64,000 nucleotides of DNA from Alphaproteobacteria bacterium (lineage in GTDB: Bacteria > Pseudomonadota > Alphaproteobacteria > Micavibrionales > Micavibrionaceae), in the NCBI GenBank assembly GCA_030432025.1, contig JAUIIA010000004.1:1-64000 (forward strand). The letters are read 5' to 3'. The notes beneath the pieces were generated by a model. It was not told where the DNA came from and did not search any database. It saw nothing but the letters and a program-made list of their open reading frames with translations. Positions 9,386 to 18,056 of this stretch are shown here, piece after piece (within the stretch, counting starts at the first letter, position 1; each line of letters opens with the position of its first letter). Made by a program: the position numbers and the translations under genes.

Positions 9386-9862
9386 ATGAGTATTCGATAT
9401 GTATTCTTAGGTTTAATGATGTTCTGGGCGGGGGCCGCGCAGGCGCAGAGTCCTGCGGAATTCAATGCCAATCTGGATGTGAGCGAGGAGCCGGTGTGCT
9501 TTATGCTCATAAACGAAGCCCCTTATAGCACAATGGGACGTGTGACGACCGCGGCTTATATGCGTAAAGACGGTGTTATTACACGTCATCGTTCCAATTT
9601 TAATCTGGATGCGGCTGGTACGGTTAATCCTGAAAGCGGATACCCTACAGACCGTGCTGAATTTTGTTCCTACGGGCCGTTTATGGCGCATCGTTCGTTG
9701 GAAATTGATCTAAGGACGTTGTTCCCTATTTTCGCCTGCCAAAGTCGTATCGATCAGGGTGATCTGGTTATTAAGGGTTACCGCAAACCCGAGGGTGGGG
9801 CGAAAACATGGATCGAATGCTATAATGCAGCCGGAAATAAAATGGGTGAGCCCGCCGAATAA
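9386..9862 (+). CDS. Small secreted protein of unknown function
   Basis: A 158-residue product not recognised as a known family. Residues 1-20 form a clear Sec signal peptide (MSIRYVFLGLMMFWAGAAQA) with predicted cleavage after AQA, so the mature protein is periplasmic or exported. The mature part has four cysteines (in EEPVCFML, RAEFCSYG, IFACQS and WIECYN), which could make two disulfides. It is transcribed away from tsaE and converges on divL with a 14-bp gap. Confidence 0.7.
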   Translation: MSIRYVFLGLMMFWAGAAQAQSPAEFNANLDVSEEPVCFMLINEAPYSTMGRVTTAAYMRKDGVITRHRSNFNLDAAGTVNPESGYPTDRAEFCSYGPFMAHRSLEIDLRTLFPIFACQSRIDQGDLVIKGYRKPEGGAKTWIECYNAAGNKMGEPAE

Positions 9863-9876
9863 TTAGATATCCAAGC

Positions 9877-12306
9877 TTATTTCTTTTTTGCTTTAAGCTT
9901 TTTGCTGACTGGTTTTTTCTTCTCGATCGGAATTTTAAATTCGGTTTCTATTGATGTGAACGGAATGAACATGGTGACGGTTGTTCCGATATTCTCTTCG
10001 CTTTCCAGATCGACATGGCCGCCGTGGAGCGCAACAATATTTTTCACCAGTGAGAGGCCGAGACCTGCGCCGCTGCGGGAAAGTTTACCGTCATGCGAGC
10101 CGCTTTGTGCGCGTTCGAACGGATCGAAGATGCGTTTTTTAGCTTCCTTGGGAATACCTATCCCTGTGTCCTCGATGTTGATTTCTATACCGTCCTTACG
10201 CTTTTTGGCGGTCAGAATGATTTTGCCGCCTGCGGGTGTGAAGTTGATAGCGTTGCGTACAACATTGATGATGGCTTGCTTAAGGCGTTTTTCATCGGCC
10301 GTAATTTTGCCGATATTTTTGGCGCATTGCAGGTGAACTTCAATATTGGCTTTGCGCGCCCAATCACTGACCAGATCCCTGACCGAGGACATAAGTTGGT
10401 AAACGCCCATATCTTCACGTTGCAGCGTAAGGTAACCGGCTTCCAGTGTAGCAAGGTCGAGAATGTCGTTGACCAGTTCCAGCAAGCGGTGGCTGGCCTT
10501 GTGCATGTCTCTTGTATATTCCTTTTGCCGCGAGTTCAGTGGGCCGAAATATTCCTGATCGAGGATATCGTTAAAGCCCATGATCGCGTTCAGCGGGGTT
10601 CTTAGCTGATAGGAAACATTAGCAAGGAAGTCGAGTTTGAGTTGTTCCGCGGCTTCTAGCGCAGCATTTTTCTCTCGCAAGGCATTTTCGACGCGGACTG
10701 TATCTGTCACATCAATATAGGTAATCAGGACACCGCCATCAGGCAGCGGTACGGTGGTGAAGTCGATCAATGTGTTATCGGCGCGTTTAAGGCGGCCTTC
10801 ATGCATCATGCGGTCGAGGGCCTTGGCCGCGAGTTCGTTTTTGCGCTGCGGCCATTCTTCCTTGGTGAAAAAGCTGACGAGCTTATCGACCAATGTGCTG
10901 ATATGCGGGTTGCCTTCCAGATCCTCAGGGTTGAGCTTCCACAGGCGGCTGAATGCCGGATTCCAGAGCTTGATGCGCCCGTCACCACCGAACACCGCCA
11001 CCGCTTCGCCGAGGTTATCGAGTGTTTCTTTTTGTACAGCGATTAACGTGTTGTATGAGGATTCGAGTTGCAGGCGGCTGGATACGTCCTCGAATGTCAT
11101 CATTAATCCGCCCATGGAGTGTGGCACGACCAGCATGCGCAGCGCCGTATCGTCGGGCAGGTAAAGCATTTCATCGTAAGGCTCGATCAGCGTTGTAAAC
11201 ATATCGAGCCAGCTTTGTTTAAACTTGCGGAAATCGGCCTGTTCGGGAAGGCGGCGTGTCTCGCGTAGTTTTTCCATGATATCGCCGAGTTTGGGGCGTG
11301 TGTTTAGCCAGCCATCCTCAAGGTCCCATAATTGTGCGAAAGCGGAGTTGTAAAATTCGAGGCTTTCATCTGCAGCATAAATGGCAACAGCGGTACGGAG
11401 TTGTTCAAGCAATTCGATGTTGGATGACTGGTAACGTTTAAGTGCGGTTTCAATCTCCTCACGTTCGGAAATATCCTCGGTCAAGCCCAATGTCAGGTTT
11501 AGCCCTTCCAGCGGGGTTTCGATGATTTTCATCAAGATGCGTTTGCCGCCGATATTGATGTGGCCTTCGCTATATTGCTTCTCGCCTGTCTTGAGGGCTT
11601 GTGCGGCCAATGCCTTACCGATGAGGGGTTTTTCCTCATTTTTGTTTGCGGGCTTGCGCACATTGATGGAAAGCTCTTTTTGTTCTTCCAGAATTTTGCT
11701 GTGGGTCAGGCCGAGGGCATCACTGTAGGAATCGTTCGTCCATAAAATTGTTCCTTCCTTGTCGCGTATCCAACGTGGTTGCGGCAGAGAATCAAACGCG
11801 GCTTGAAGCTGTTCCAGACGCTCGGCTTTACGAAGTGCAACATTCTCGAAATTTTTATGTTTGAAGTAATCTTCGCTGATATCTTCGAGCCAGAGAATGT
11901 TGAATGCGACTTTATCGTCGCGGTCCTTGCCTTGCGTACCGGAAAGTTTGAATGCCTTGCTTTGGTCGGCATTGAGGACGTGGGTGGAGAAGGGCAGGCC
12001 GTTATGGTCCATGCGCTCGAATAGTCCTTCGAGGGCGGCTGCGTCGCTGGGGGCGAGCTTGCCCTGAATATCCGTTAGCTTTGTCACCGTTTGCAGGCCG
12101 AGCATGTCGCAAAATCCGGTCGAGTAGGCGACGCTTTGTTCGCTGTTTTTGGCGTCTGCTTGGCCAACGGCCCAGCCGCAATATTCCCCCGGAAAGCTGG
12201 ACAGGAAGGCTTCTATGCGTGCCTTTTCATGCGCACAGGCAAAGCCAAACGGCCGAAGCAGTTTGTGAAGAAATGAGCGTTCAGGATCGTTGGGTACTTT
12301 TTTCAC
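9877..12306 (-). CDS. divL: DivL-type PAS pseudokinase (Tyr in place of His)
   Basis: An 809-residue histidine-kinase-like protein with several PAS domains (roughly residues 40-540), an HisKA domain and a C-terminal ATPase domain with DTGIGIPKEAKKRIFDPFER and GAGLGLSLVKNIVALHGG. The H-box reads FLANVSYQLRTPLNAI, with Tyr566 where the phospho-accepting His normally is; the codon is TAT (complement of 10609-10611). This is the hallmark of Caulobacter DivL, which senses DivK~P and modulates CckA and hence CtrA. No membrane segment is evident. The start is GTG with GGAG just upstream. The locus beside ahcY and tsaE agrees with the usual alphaproteobacterial neighbourhood. Confidence 0.85.
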   Translation of the reverse strand: MKKVPNDPERSFLHKLLRPFGFACAHEKARIEAFLSSFPGEYCGWAVGQADAKNSEQSVAYSTGFCDMLGLQTVTKLTDIQGKLAPSDAAALEGLFERMDHNGLPFSTHVLNADQSKAFKLSGTQGKDRDDKVAFNILWLEDISEDYFKHKNFENVALRKAERLEQLQAAFDSLPQPRWIRDKEGTILWTNDSYSDALGLTHSKILEEQKELSINVRKPANKNEEKPLIGKALAAQALKTGEKQYSEGHINIGGKRILMKIIETPLEGLNLTLGLTEDISEREEIETALKRYQSSNIELLEQLRTAVAIYAADESLEFYNSAFAQLWDLEDGWLNTRPKLGDIMEKLRETRRLPEQADFRKFKQSWLDMFTTLIEPYDEMLYLPDDTALRMLVVPHSMGGLMMTFEDVSSRLQLESSYNTLIAVQKETLDNLGEAVAVFGGDGRIKLWNPAFSRLWKLNPEDLEGNPHISTLVDKLVSFFTKEEWPQRKNELAAKALDRMMHEGRLKRADNTLIDFTTVPLPDGGVLITYIDVTDTVRVENALREKNAALEAAEQLKLDFLANVSYQLRTPLNAIMGFNDILDQEYFGPLNSRQKEYTRDMHKASHRLLELVNDILDLATLEAGYLTLQREDMGVYQLMSSVRDLVSDWARKANIEVHLQCAKNIGKITADEKRLKQAIINVVRNAINFTPAGGKIILTAKKRKDGIEINIEDTGIGIPKEAKKRIFDPFERAQSGSHDGKLSRSGAGLGLSLVKNIVALHGGHVDLESEENIGTTVTMFIPFTSIETEFKIPIEKKKPVSKKLKAKKK

Positions 12307-12363
12307 GGCGCTCCAATCTTAAAACAGCCGCGGATAAAGACAAGAGCGGAAATCATAAGGCTC

Positions 12364-14034
12364 TTAAATACCGCTGATGTTCTGGCCTTGTGGCCATGAT
12401 AGCGTCCAGCCAAGTTTGATGTCCTTTTCTTCCTTAGGCTTGAGCGTAAATGCCCATTTCAGCAAGCCTTTGACGTTTTCTGTATCTTCTGTGTAGCCGC
12501 TTGTGGTGTTTTGCGGATCCATTTCGAAAGTGATTTTTTCGTTTTGCGGGACGGGTGTATTTTGCTCGACAACAATGCTGACATCACGATTGCGCAAATT
12601 CTGGATTTCCGTGATCGTATGCCGGACGAGCTGATCGGTCTTGCCCACGAACATACCGGCTTCACCGCGTTCATCTGTGAGGGTTTTTTGTGTGACTTCG
12701 ATTTGATCATCGATGCCGAAGGACAGATCGTAATCCTTACTCGGTTTCAACAGGGGGACTTGCGTTTGTCCGACGAAGGAGCCGTCGCGGAACAGGCTGA
12801 CCTGTCCGGGCAGAAGGGGCGCTTCGCCTTTGATGGTTGTGTTGGTTACCAGATACGCTTTGGTGTCGATCTGGGGTTTGATGTGTACTTCCATTTTGGA
12901 TTCGGTCTCAAATGGTGCGATCAGGACTTTGGTTTCCGTACCATCGGCAGGGACGGATATCAGGCCCGGAATTTCGAATTCAGCCGTGAAGCCACCTGTG
13001 TTGATTTTGGCGACTTGTTGGCGGGCTTCTTTAGGTGCATAGGTGTCTTCTTCAGCCAGTTCGGCGCGCATTAAAGCTTGAGGGGCGGCTGCTACGCTGT
13101 CCATAGCCATTTCATTTTGAGCCATACCACTTACGAAGCCTCTGGATTTCTTCATTGGGGACCAGAGATTAACCCAGTGTGTTCCCAAATTGGGTGCGGT
13201 GGCGCCGCGGTTGGGGCGGGCGGTTGAGAGTGTAAGGGCAATATCGCTCCAATCCTCGCCTGTTCGCTGGCTGACGGCACCATATTGAACCAGTTCCAGT
13301 TCGCCTGTTTCGGTACTTAGGCGTGCATCATATACGGGGCGCCAGTATGCACCGCCGATTTGGTATTCGAGTGATAAAGACAGGTTCTCACCCCTGGACA
13401 TTTCGACAGGGAGGCTAACCGTCAGCGTTTGTTTAGAGCCTGTACGGACCTGTGCCAGATCACGGTTGATTTTGGCGATCTGCTCATTGATGTCCTTGAT
13501 TTGGTTTTGCTTGGTAAGTTCGGTTTTCAGGATTTCATCCATGCCTGTTTGCAGTGTATTTGCGGCTTCCAGCCATGTGGTGCTGTTGAGCTCGAATTTT
13601 GCGATTTCGTCATTGGTTGTTTCAATCGCTTTGGCTTCCAGAGATTTCAGGAAGTTCTTTTTTGCGTTGATGGCTGTGATTTCCGCCTCAATAATTTCTT
13701 TTTGATCTTCGAGCTTCTCTTTTTTCGCGTTTAGTTCTGCTTCACGGGCGGAGGTGAGTTCGACATTATTGACGATTTTATGGGATAGCGCGCCCAGAAC
13801 GGCTTTTGCTTGCGAGCTGCCTTTTACGCGGAGTGAATCGGTGTAAATGCCTGTGGGGAGGCCTTCGAACATGACAACATGTTTGCCTGTTGGTACTACT
13901 GTTTGCGCTTCTAGCGTGAGTGTGGCGCGATCATTGTAAACGGTTGCGGCCTTGAGTGTACCTGTGACTTTGATCTCATCAGCGTGAGCGAGAACAGGTA
14001 ATAGCAACACAGTGAGAAACAGGAAAAAGCGCAT
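12364..14034 (-). CDS. DUF4139 (mucoidy-inhibitor-like) exported protein
   Basis: A 556-residue protein with a signal peptide (MRFFLFLTVLLLPVLAHA), an N-terminal DUF4140-like region (VYNDRATLTLEA), a coiled-coil of about 100 residues (near 75-190, rich in Lys and Glu) and a C-terminal DUF4139 beta-rich part with YQIGGAYWRPVYDARLS and LTLSTARPNRG. The family is widespread and its molecular role is unknown. The start is the ATG at 14034, which follows AAGGGGAG and opens the signal peptide; a longer frame upstream adds only 14 unlikely residues. divL follows 57 bp downstream. Confidence 0.85.
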   Translation of the reverse strand: MRFFLFLTVLLLPVLAHADEIKVTGTLKAATVYNDRATLTLEAQTVVPTGKHVVMFEGLPTGIYTDSLRVKGSSQAKAVLGALSHKIVNNVELTSAREAELNAKKEKLEDQKEIIEAEITAINAKKNFLKSLEAKAIETTNDEIAKFELNSTTWLEAANTLQTGMDEILKTELTKQNQIKDINEQIAKINRDLAQVRTGSKQTLTVSLPVEMSRGENLSLSLEYQIGGAYWRPVYDARLSTETGELELVQYGAVSQRTGEDWSDIALTLSTARPNRGATAPNLGTHWVNLWSPMKKSRGFVSGMAQNEMAMDSVAAAPQALMRAELAEEDTYAPKEARQQVAKINTGGFTAEFEIPGLISVPADGTETKVLIAPFETESKMEVHIKPQIDTKAYLVTNTTIKGEAPLLPGQVSLFRDGSFVGQTQVPLLKPSKDYDLSFGIDDQIEVTQKTLTDERGEAGMFVGKTDQLVRHTITEIQNLRNRDVSIVVEQNTPVPQNEKITFEMDPQNTTSGYTEDTENVKGLLKWAFTLKPKEEKDIKLGWTLSWPQGQNISGI

Positions 14035-14108
14035 ATCAAAACTCCCCTTTAGAAAATGCTGTTCACACGATACCAAGGGGGAGGGAGAAAGAGAAGTTTA
14101 AAGAGTTG

Positions 14109-14948
14109 TTAGAGGATAATCGTGCGTTTGCCGTGCATGAAGATGCGGCGTTCGGTGTAGAGCTGGATCGCGCGGGAAAGCACGCGGGCCTCGATATCAC
14201 GGCCGATGGATTGCATCTGCGTCGGGTCGTGGCTGTGATCGACGCGTTTGATTTCTTGCTCGATAATCGGACCTTCATCGAGGTCTTCTGTTGCAAAATG
14301 TGCCGTTGCGCCAATCAGCTTTACACCGCGCTCATAGGCTTGGTGATAGGGTTTTGCCCCTTTAAAGCCGGGCAGAAAGGAATGGTGGATGTTGATGATG
14401 CGACCCGCATAGTCATTCGACATTTCACCAGATAGGATTTGCATATAGCGCGCCAGAATAACCAGCTCGGTATCTGTGTCGTCAATGATTTTGCGGATTT
14501 GGGCTTCCTGTTCGGGCTTGGTGTCTTTGGTGATCGGCAGGTGATGGAAGGGCAGGCCGCGTTCCTCAACCAATTTGCGGTTATTATCGTGGTTGGAGAC
14601 AATGCCCGTGAGTTCGATATTCAGTTGCTTCGTGCGCCAGCGATACAGGATATCGTTGAGGCAGTGGTCGGTTTTTGAAACCAGCAGCAGTGTTTTGACT
14701 TTTTCGCTGACCGGTTTGATTTGCCAGTCCATCGCGTAATTATCGGCGATGGATGTGAAGCGTTCGGTAAAGCTGTTCAGGCAGCCGTCCTCCAGCGGGT
14801 CGAGTACAACCCGCATGAAGAACTGGCCTGAAAATTTGTCGTGGAATTGTGAGGATTCCTCAATGTTGCACTGATTGTTGGACAGGCACGTGGCCACGGC
14901 GGCCACGATACCCGGTTGGTCAGCGCAAGAAAGGCGGAGAATATACAT
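14109..14948 (-). CDS. purU: Formyltetrahydrofolate deformylase
   Basis: Hydrolyses 10-formyl-THF to THF and formate, balancing one-carbon pools. The 279-residue protein has an N-terminal ACT domain (LRLSCADQPGIVAAVA) and a formyltransferase-like domain with VSNHDN, the HHSFLPGFKGAKPYHQAYERG segment (catalytic His and neighbours) and GATAHFATEDLDEGPII. The start at MYILRL matches the family. It lies 16 bp after ahcY, so S-adenosylhomocysteine turnover and folate balance are probably co-transcribed. Confidence 0.95.
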   Translation of the reverse strand: MYILRLSCADQPGIVAAVATCLSNNQCNIEESSQFHDKFSGQFFMRVVLDPLEDGCLNSFTERFTSIADNYAMDWQIKPVSEKVKTLLLVSKTDHCLNDILYRWRTKQLNIELTGIVSNHDNNRKLVEERGLPFHHLPITKDTKPEQEAQIRKIIDDTDTELVILARYMQILSGEMSNDYAGRIINIHHSFLPGFKGAKPYHQAYERGVKLIGATAHFATEDLDEGPIIEQEIKRVDHSHDPTQMQSIGRDIEARVLSRAIQLYTERRIFMHGKRTIIL

Positions 14949-14964
14949 GTTTCCGCCTTTAGCT

Positions 14965-16275
14965 TTAGTAACGGTATTCGTCTTTTTTGAACGGGCCTTT
15001 GACTTCAACGTCAATGTAGTCGGCCTGTTCTTTAGACAGTTCGGTCAGCGTCGCACCAACTTTATCAAGGTGCAGGGCTGCCACTTTTTCATCGAGGTGT
15101 TTAGGCAAGACGTAGACTTTGTTTTCGTACTTGTCTGCGTTGTTCCATAGCTCGATCTGCGCCAGTGTCTGGTTTGTGAAAGAGGCACTCATCACGAATG
15201 ATGGGTGGCCTGTTGCACAGCCAAGGTTCACGAGACGGCCTTCAGCAAGAAGGATGATTTTCTTACCGTCAGGGAATTCGATCTGGTCGACCTGTGGCTT
15301 GATGTTGTTCCATTTCATGTTGCGCAGAGGCTCAGTCTGGATCTCGTTATCGAAGTGACCGATGTTACAGACAATGGCGTTTTCTTTCATGCCGCGCATG
15401 TGGTCGACTGTGATCACATCCTTGTTACCTGTTGCAGTTACGAAGATATCGCAACGTGGAACGGCATTTTCTGTTGTGACAACTTCGAAACCATCCATAG
15501 CGGCTTGCAAAGCACAGATTGGATCAACTTCGGAAACCATTACGCGGCAGCCGGCCTGACGAAGGGATTCGGCAGAACCTTTACCCACGTCACCGTAACC
15601 GGCGACGAAGGCGACCTTACCGGCCATCATGATGTCTGTGGCACGACGGATCGCATCCACGAGAGATTCACGACAGCCATATTTGTTGTCGAATTTTGAT
15701 TTTGTTACGGAGTCATTCACGTTGATCGCCGGAACTTTCAGCGTGCCTTTTTTCTCCATTTCATACAGACGCAGAACGCCCGTTGTTGTTTCTTCGGACA
15801 AGCCTTTTACATCATCGAGCAATTCAGGCGTTGTTTCATGCATGCGGACAGTCAGGTCACCACCGTCATCAAGAATCATATTTGGAACCCAGCCATCCGG
15901 GCCTTTGATTGTTTGATCAATCGCCCACCAGAATTCATCGTCGCTCATGCCCTTTTTGGCGAAGACGGGCGTACCTTTCGCGGCGATTGCGGCGGCGGCA
16001 TGGTCTTGGGTGGAGAAGATGTTGCATGAGGACCAGCGTACTTCTGCGCCCAGATCTTGCAATGTCTCGATCAGAACGGCTGTCTGGATGGTCATGTGAA
16101 GGCAGCCAACGATGCGTGCGCCTTTCAGAGGTTCTTTACCTTTATATTCTTCGCGCAGAGCCATCAGACCCGGCATTTCGTGTTCGGCCAGTTCGATTTC
16201 CTTACGGCCCCATTCCGCCTGTGTGATGTCGGCGACCCAGTAATCGTTTTCCAAAGCTTGTGGTACGGCACTCAT
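14965..16275 (-). CDS. ahcY: Adenosylhomocysteinase
   Basis: Reversibly cleaves S-adenosylhomocysteine to adenosine and homocysteine, relieving product inhibition of methyltransferases. The 436-residue protein shows the NAD-binding [15 protein letters not shown], the substrate segment [17 protein letters not shown] and the conserved C-terminus ending in KYRY-like residues (here DEYRY). It heads the ahcY-purU-DUF4139-divL run. No SAH-riboswitch-like sequence was seen in its 5' region. Confidence 0.97.
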   Translation of the reverse strand: MSAVPQALENDYWVADITQAEWGRKEIELAEHEMPGLMALREEYKGKEPLKGARIVGCLHMTIQTAVLIETLQDLGAEVRWSSCNIFSTQDHAAAAIAAKGTPVFAKKGMSDDEFWWAIDQTIKGPDGWVPNMILDDGGDLTVRMHETTPELLDDVKGLSEETTTGVLRLYEMEKKGTLKVPAINVNDSVTKSKFDNKYGCRESLVDAIRRATDIMMAGKVAFVAGYGDVGKGSAESLRQAGCRVMVSEVDPICALQAAMDGFEVVTTENAVPRCDIFVTATGNKDVITVDHMRGMKENAIVCNIGHFDNEIQTEPLRNMKWNNIKPQVDQIEFPDGKKIILLAEGRLVNLGCATGHPSFVMSASFTNQTLAQIELWNNADKYENKVYVLPKHLDEKVAALHLDKVGATLTELSKEQADYIDVEVKGPFKKDEYRY

Positions 16276-16409
16276 GTTTTATCTTCCTTATAAAAATCAG
16301 CTAAAAGTCTTAATATTGCGCGGATTGTGGGCGGTTATTATGTGCAAATCAAGCCCGAATCCGTGCGATTCTCTGTTTTTTTATTTGAGAGGCGTGTTAA
16401 ACTGGTTTT

Positions 16410-16814
16410 ATGGTTCAGAAATTCAACCTCGAGAGCGAAAAGCCGCCCTTTATATACAAGCGTAACCCGTTGTTGGAGAACGCTTTTCAGATCTTTCAGT
16501 GGAAAGATGATAAGGGCGATTATGAACCTGTAGGCGATTACACCTTAATTGACACCGAAGAGGACCCGGAACTCACTGAAAAAACGGTGATGAACATCGT
16601 TACAAGTCTGAACGGCCGCACTGACCGTATCTTAGACCTGAAAAATTTGACTTCCGAGCGACTTTTATATAACATAGTAGACAACAAAGATGCGGAAGAG
16701 AGCAATTTAGTTACAATAATGCTCCGAACCCACGATGGAATGGGCGTATCAAAAGAAAATGCGGTGTTAAAAATAGAGAAAGGTGTGTTCGATGGCTTCC
16801 CCCGAACTACGTAA
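16410..16814 (+). CDS. Unknown protein, 134 residues
   Basis: No family is recognised. The product is soluble and acidic, with a central stretch TEKTVMNIVTSLNGRTDRILDLKNL predicted as helical and a C-terminal part with alternating hydrophobic residues. It is divergent from ahcY and is followed by two more small plus-strand genes, the first overlapping its end by 23 nt. In many alphaproteobacteria this position, between rapZ and ahcY, holds the PTS EIIA and HPr genes; this protein resembles neither. Confidence 0.6.
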   Translation: MVQKFNLESEKPPFIYKRNPLLENAFQIFQWKDDKGDYEPVGDYTLIDTEEDPELTEKTVMNIVTSLNGRTDRILDLKNLTSERLLYNIVDNKDAEESNLVTIMLRTHDGMGVSKENAVLKIEKGVFDGFPRTT

Positions 16815-16920
16815 ATCAATTGGTGAAATGTTAGCTCCTGTTATGGGCGCACGTGATGGTGCTCCTGTTATGGACATGGGCATGAAATTGGAATCTACAT
16901 ACGATCCCGGCCAACCATAA
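16792..16920 (+). CDS. Small unknown protein, 42 residues
   Basis: ATG at 16792 is preceded by GAGAAAGGTG and opens a 42-codon frame ending at TAA 16918-16920. It begins MASPELRKSIGEMLAPVMGA and is methionine- and glycine-rich. It overlaps the previous gene by 23 nt in another frame, which suggests translational coupling. An intrinsic terminator follows 6 bp after the stop, supporting a real transcription-unit end. Its small size makes it uncertain. Confidence 0.5.
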   Translation: MASPELRKSIGEMLAPVMGARDGAPVMDMGMKLESTYDPGQP

Positions 16921-16926
16921 AGTTTG

Positions 16927-16957
16927 ACGCATCGCTCAACGAAGCGATGTGTTTTTT
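16927..16957 (+). terminator. Intrinsic terminator after the small-gene pair
   Basis: A 10-bp stem (16927-16936 with 16943-16952, one G-T pair) with loop CAACGA and a run of six T. Confidence 0.8.
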
Positions 16958-17004
16958 AGTGCGTAAATCAACAAAAACCAGATCAACAAAGAGGGTGTGT
17001 AAAA

Positions 17005-17202
17005 ATGGGAAAAGATGTTCCTTTTAATGAAAACAGAGGTTATGTAAAGCAACTAGGCGATGATTTGAGTGGCGGTTTTGGTCAATCAAATACGTTGGCG
17101 ATGGATGTTGATGGCTCCAAGCTTGATTTCATCAAAGCAAACGGCCCTACAATTACAGAAGTTGCAGCCAGCCAAGACTATGACAGCATGGATTTTGTCT
17201 AA
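17005..17202 (+). CDS. Small unknown protein, 65 residues
   Basis: The ATG follows AAAGAGGGTG at good spacing. The acidic, glycine-rich product (starting MGKDVPFNENRGYVKQLGDD) matches no family known to me and has no membrane segment. Its stop overlaps that of convergent rapZ by 3 bases. It follows the terminator at 16927 and so probably has its own promoter. Confidence 0.55.
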   Translation: MGKDVPFNENRGYVKQLGDDLSGGFGQSNTLAMDVDGSKLDFIKANGPTITEVAASQDYDSMDFV

Positions 17203-18056
17203 GCAATAATATTTAAATCACGGTGTGTGACATGCACACCGTTCGGCATGGCGTCCAGCCACTTCGCCAATTTTTCGACAGTATAGACAGAACGGTGCCG
17301 TCCACCGGTGCATCCGATGGCTATGGTCAGGTAGTTTTTACCTTCAGTCTCGTATTTAGGGATAAGCGGCTCAACGAGCGTTTTTAGATTCTCAAAGAAG
17401 CCGACAAAGCCTTCATCTTCTTCAATGTAATCTCCGACCGGTTTATCTTGCCCGCTTAATGGGCGTAATTCCTTGTCCCAGTGCGGGTTTTTAACGAACC
17501 GTACATCCATAACAATATCGGCCTCGCGCGGTAGACCGTTGCGGAAGCCAAACGACATCAGATTAATGGTCATGCCCTGCTCGTTCCGTGTGCCGAAGTG
17601 CCCTTCGAGAATGTGGCGCAGGTCGTGGATGGAGAAGTCGCTGGTGTCTATCGTCAAATCTGCTTTGTGCGCAACGGAGTTGAGCATTGCCTGTTCTTCC
17701 TTGATGCCGCTGATGACGGGTTTATCAAGGGCTTTGGGGTGGAGGCGGCGGGTTTCTGAAAATCTTTTCAACAGCACGTCTTGATCACAGGTTATGAATA
17801 CCAAGCGCCCCCCGATATTTTCACATGTGTTGATGATGCTTTGCGCGGAAAAGCCGCGGGAGCGGGCATCAACACCGATGGCTAGTTTTGAGGAATCCGG
17901 GGTTTCTTCAATAAGTTGATCTATTAGCGATATAGGGAAGTTATCAAAAACCTCGAAGCCTAGATCTTCCAGAGTTTTGAGAACGGAAGAAATCCCTGCA
18001 CCCGAGAGACCGGTGATGATCAAGGGCTGTTGCTTACCGTTGCTACTTTCCTGCAT
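17199..18056 (-). CDS. rapZ: RapZ-family nucleotide-binding protein with altered P-loop
   Basis: A 285-residue RapZ/YvcJ protein. In E. coli RapZ binds GlmZ sRNA and RNase E to tune glucosamine-6-phosphate synthesis. The conserved C-terminal GCTGGRHRSVYTVEKLAKWL and the middle MDVRFVKNPHWDKELRPLSG are intact. The Walker A loop reads GLSGAGIS, with Ile22 (codon ATT, complement of 17991-17993) where Lys is usual, so ATP/GTP hydrolysis may be lost. It starts directly after the chvG stop with no gap; hprK, often present between chvG and rapZ-type genes in the class, is missing. Confidence 0.88.
   Translation of the reverse strand: MQESSNGKQQPLIITGLSGAGISSVLKTLEDLGFEVFDNFPISLIDQLIEETPDSSKLAIGVDARSRGFSAQSIINTCENIGGRLVFITCDQDVLLKRFSETRRLHPKALDKPVISGIKEEQAMLNSVAHKADLTIDTSDFSIHDLRHILEGHFGTRNEQGMTINLMSFGFRNGLPREADIVMDVRFVKNPHWDKELRPLSGQDKPVGDYIEEDEGFVGFFENLKTLVEPLIPKYETEGKNYLTIAIGCTGGRHRSVYTVEKLAKWLDAMPNGVHVTHRDLNIIA

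Noticed and set aside
16354-16380. GAATC-CGTGC-GATTC hairpin with a T-run as a terminator
   Set aside because: The stem is only 5 bp and it lies in a divergent promoter region where no transcript is expected to end.
16276-16409. Possible SAH riboswitch upstream of ahcY
   Set aside because: The leader is short and AT-rich, and the conserved SAH-riboswitch core and its paired elements could not be found.
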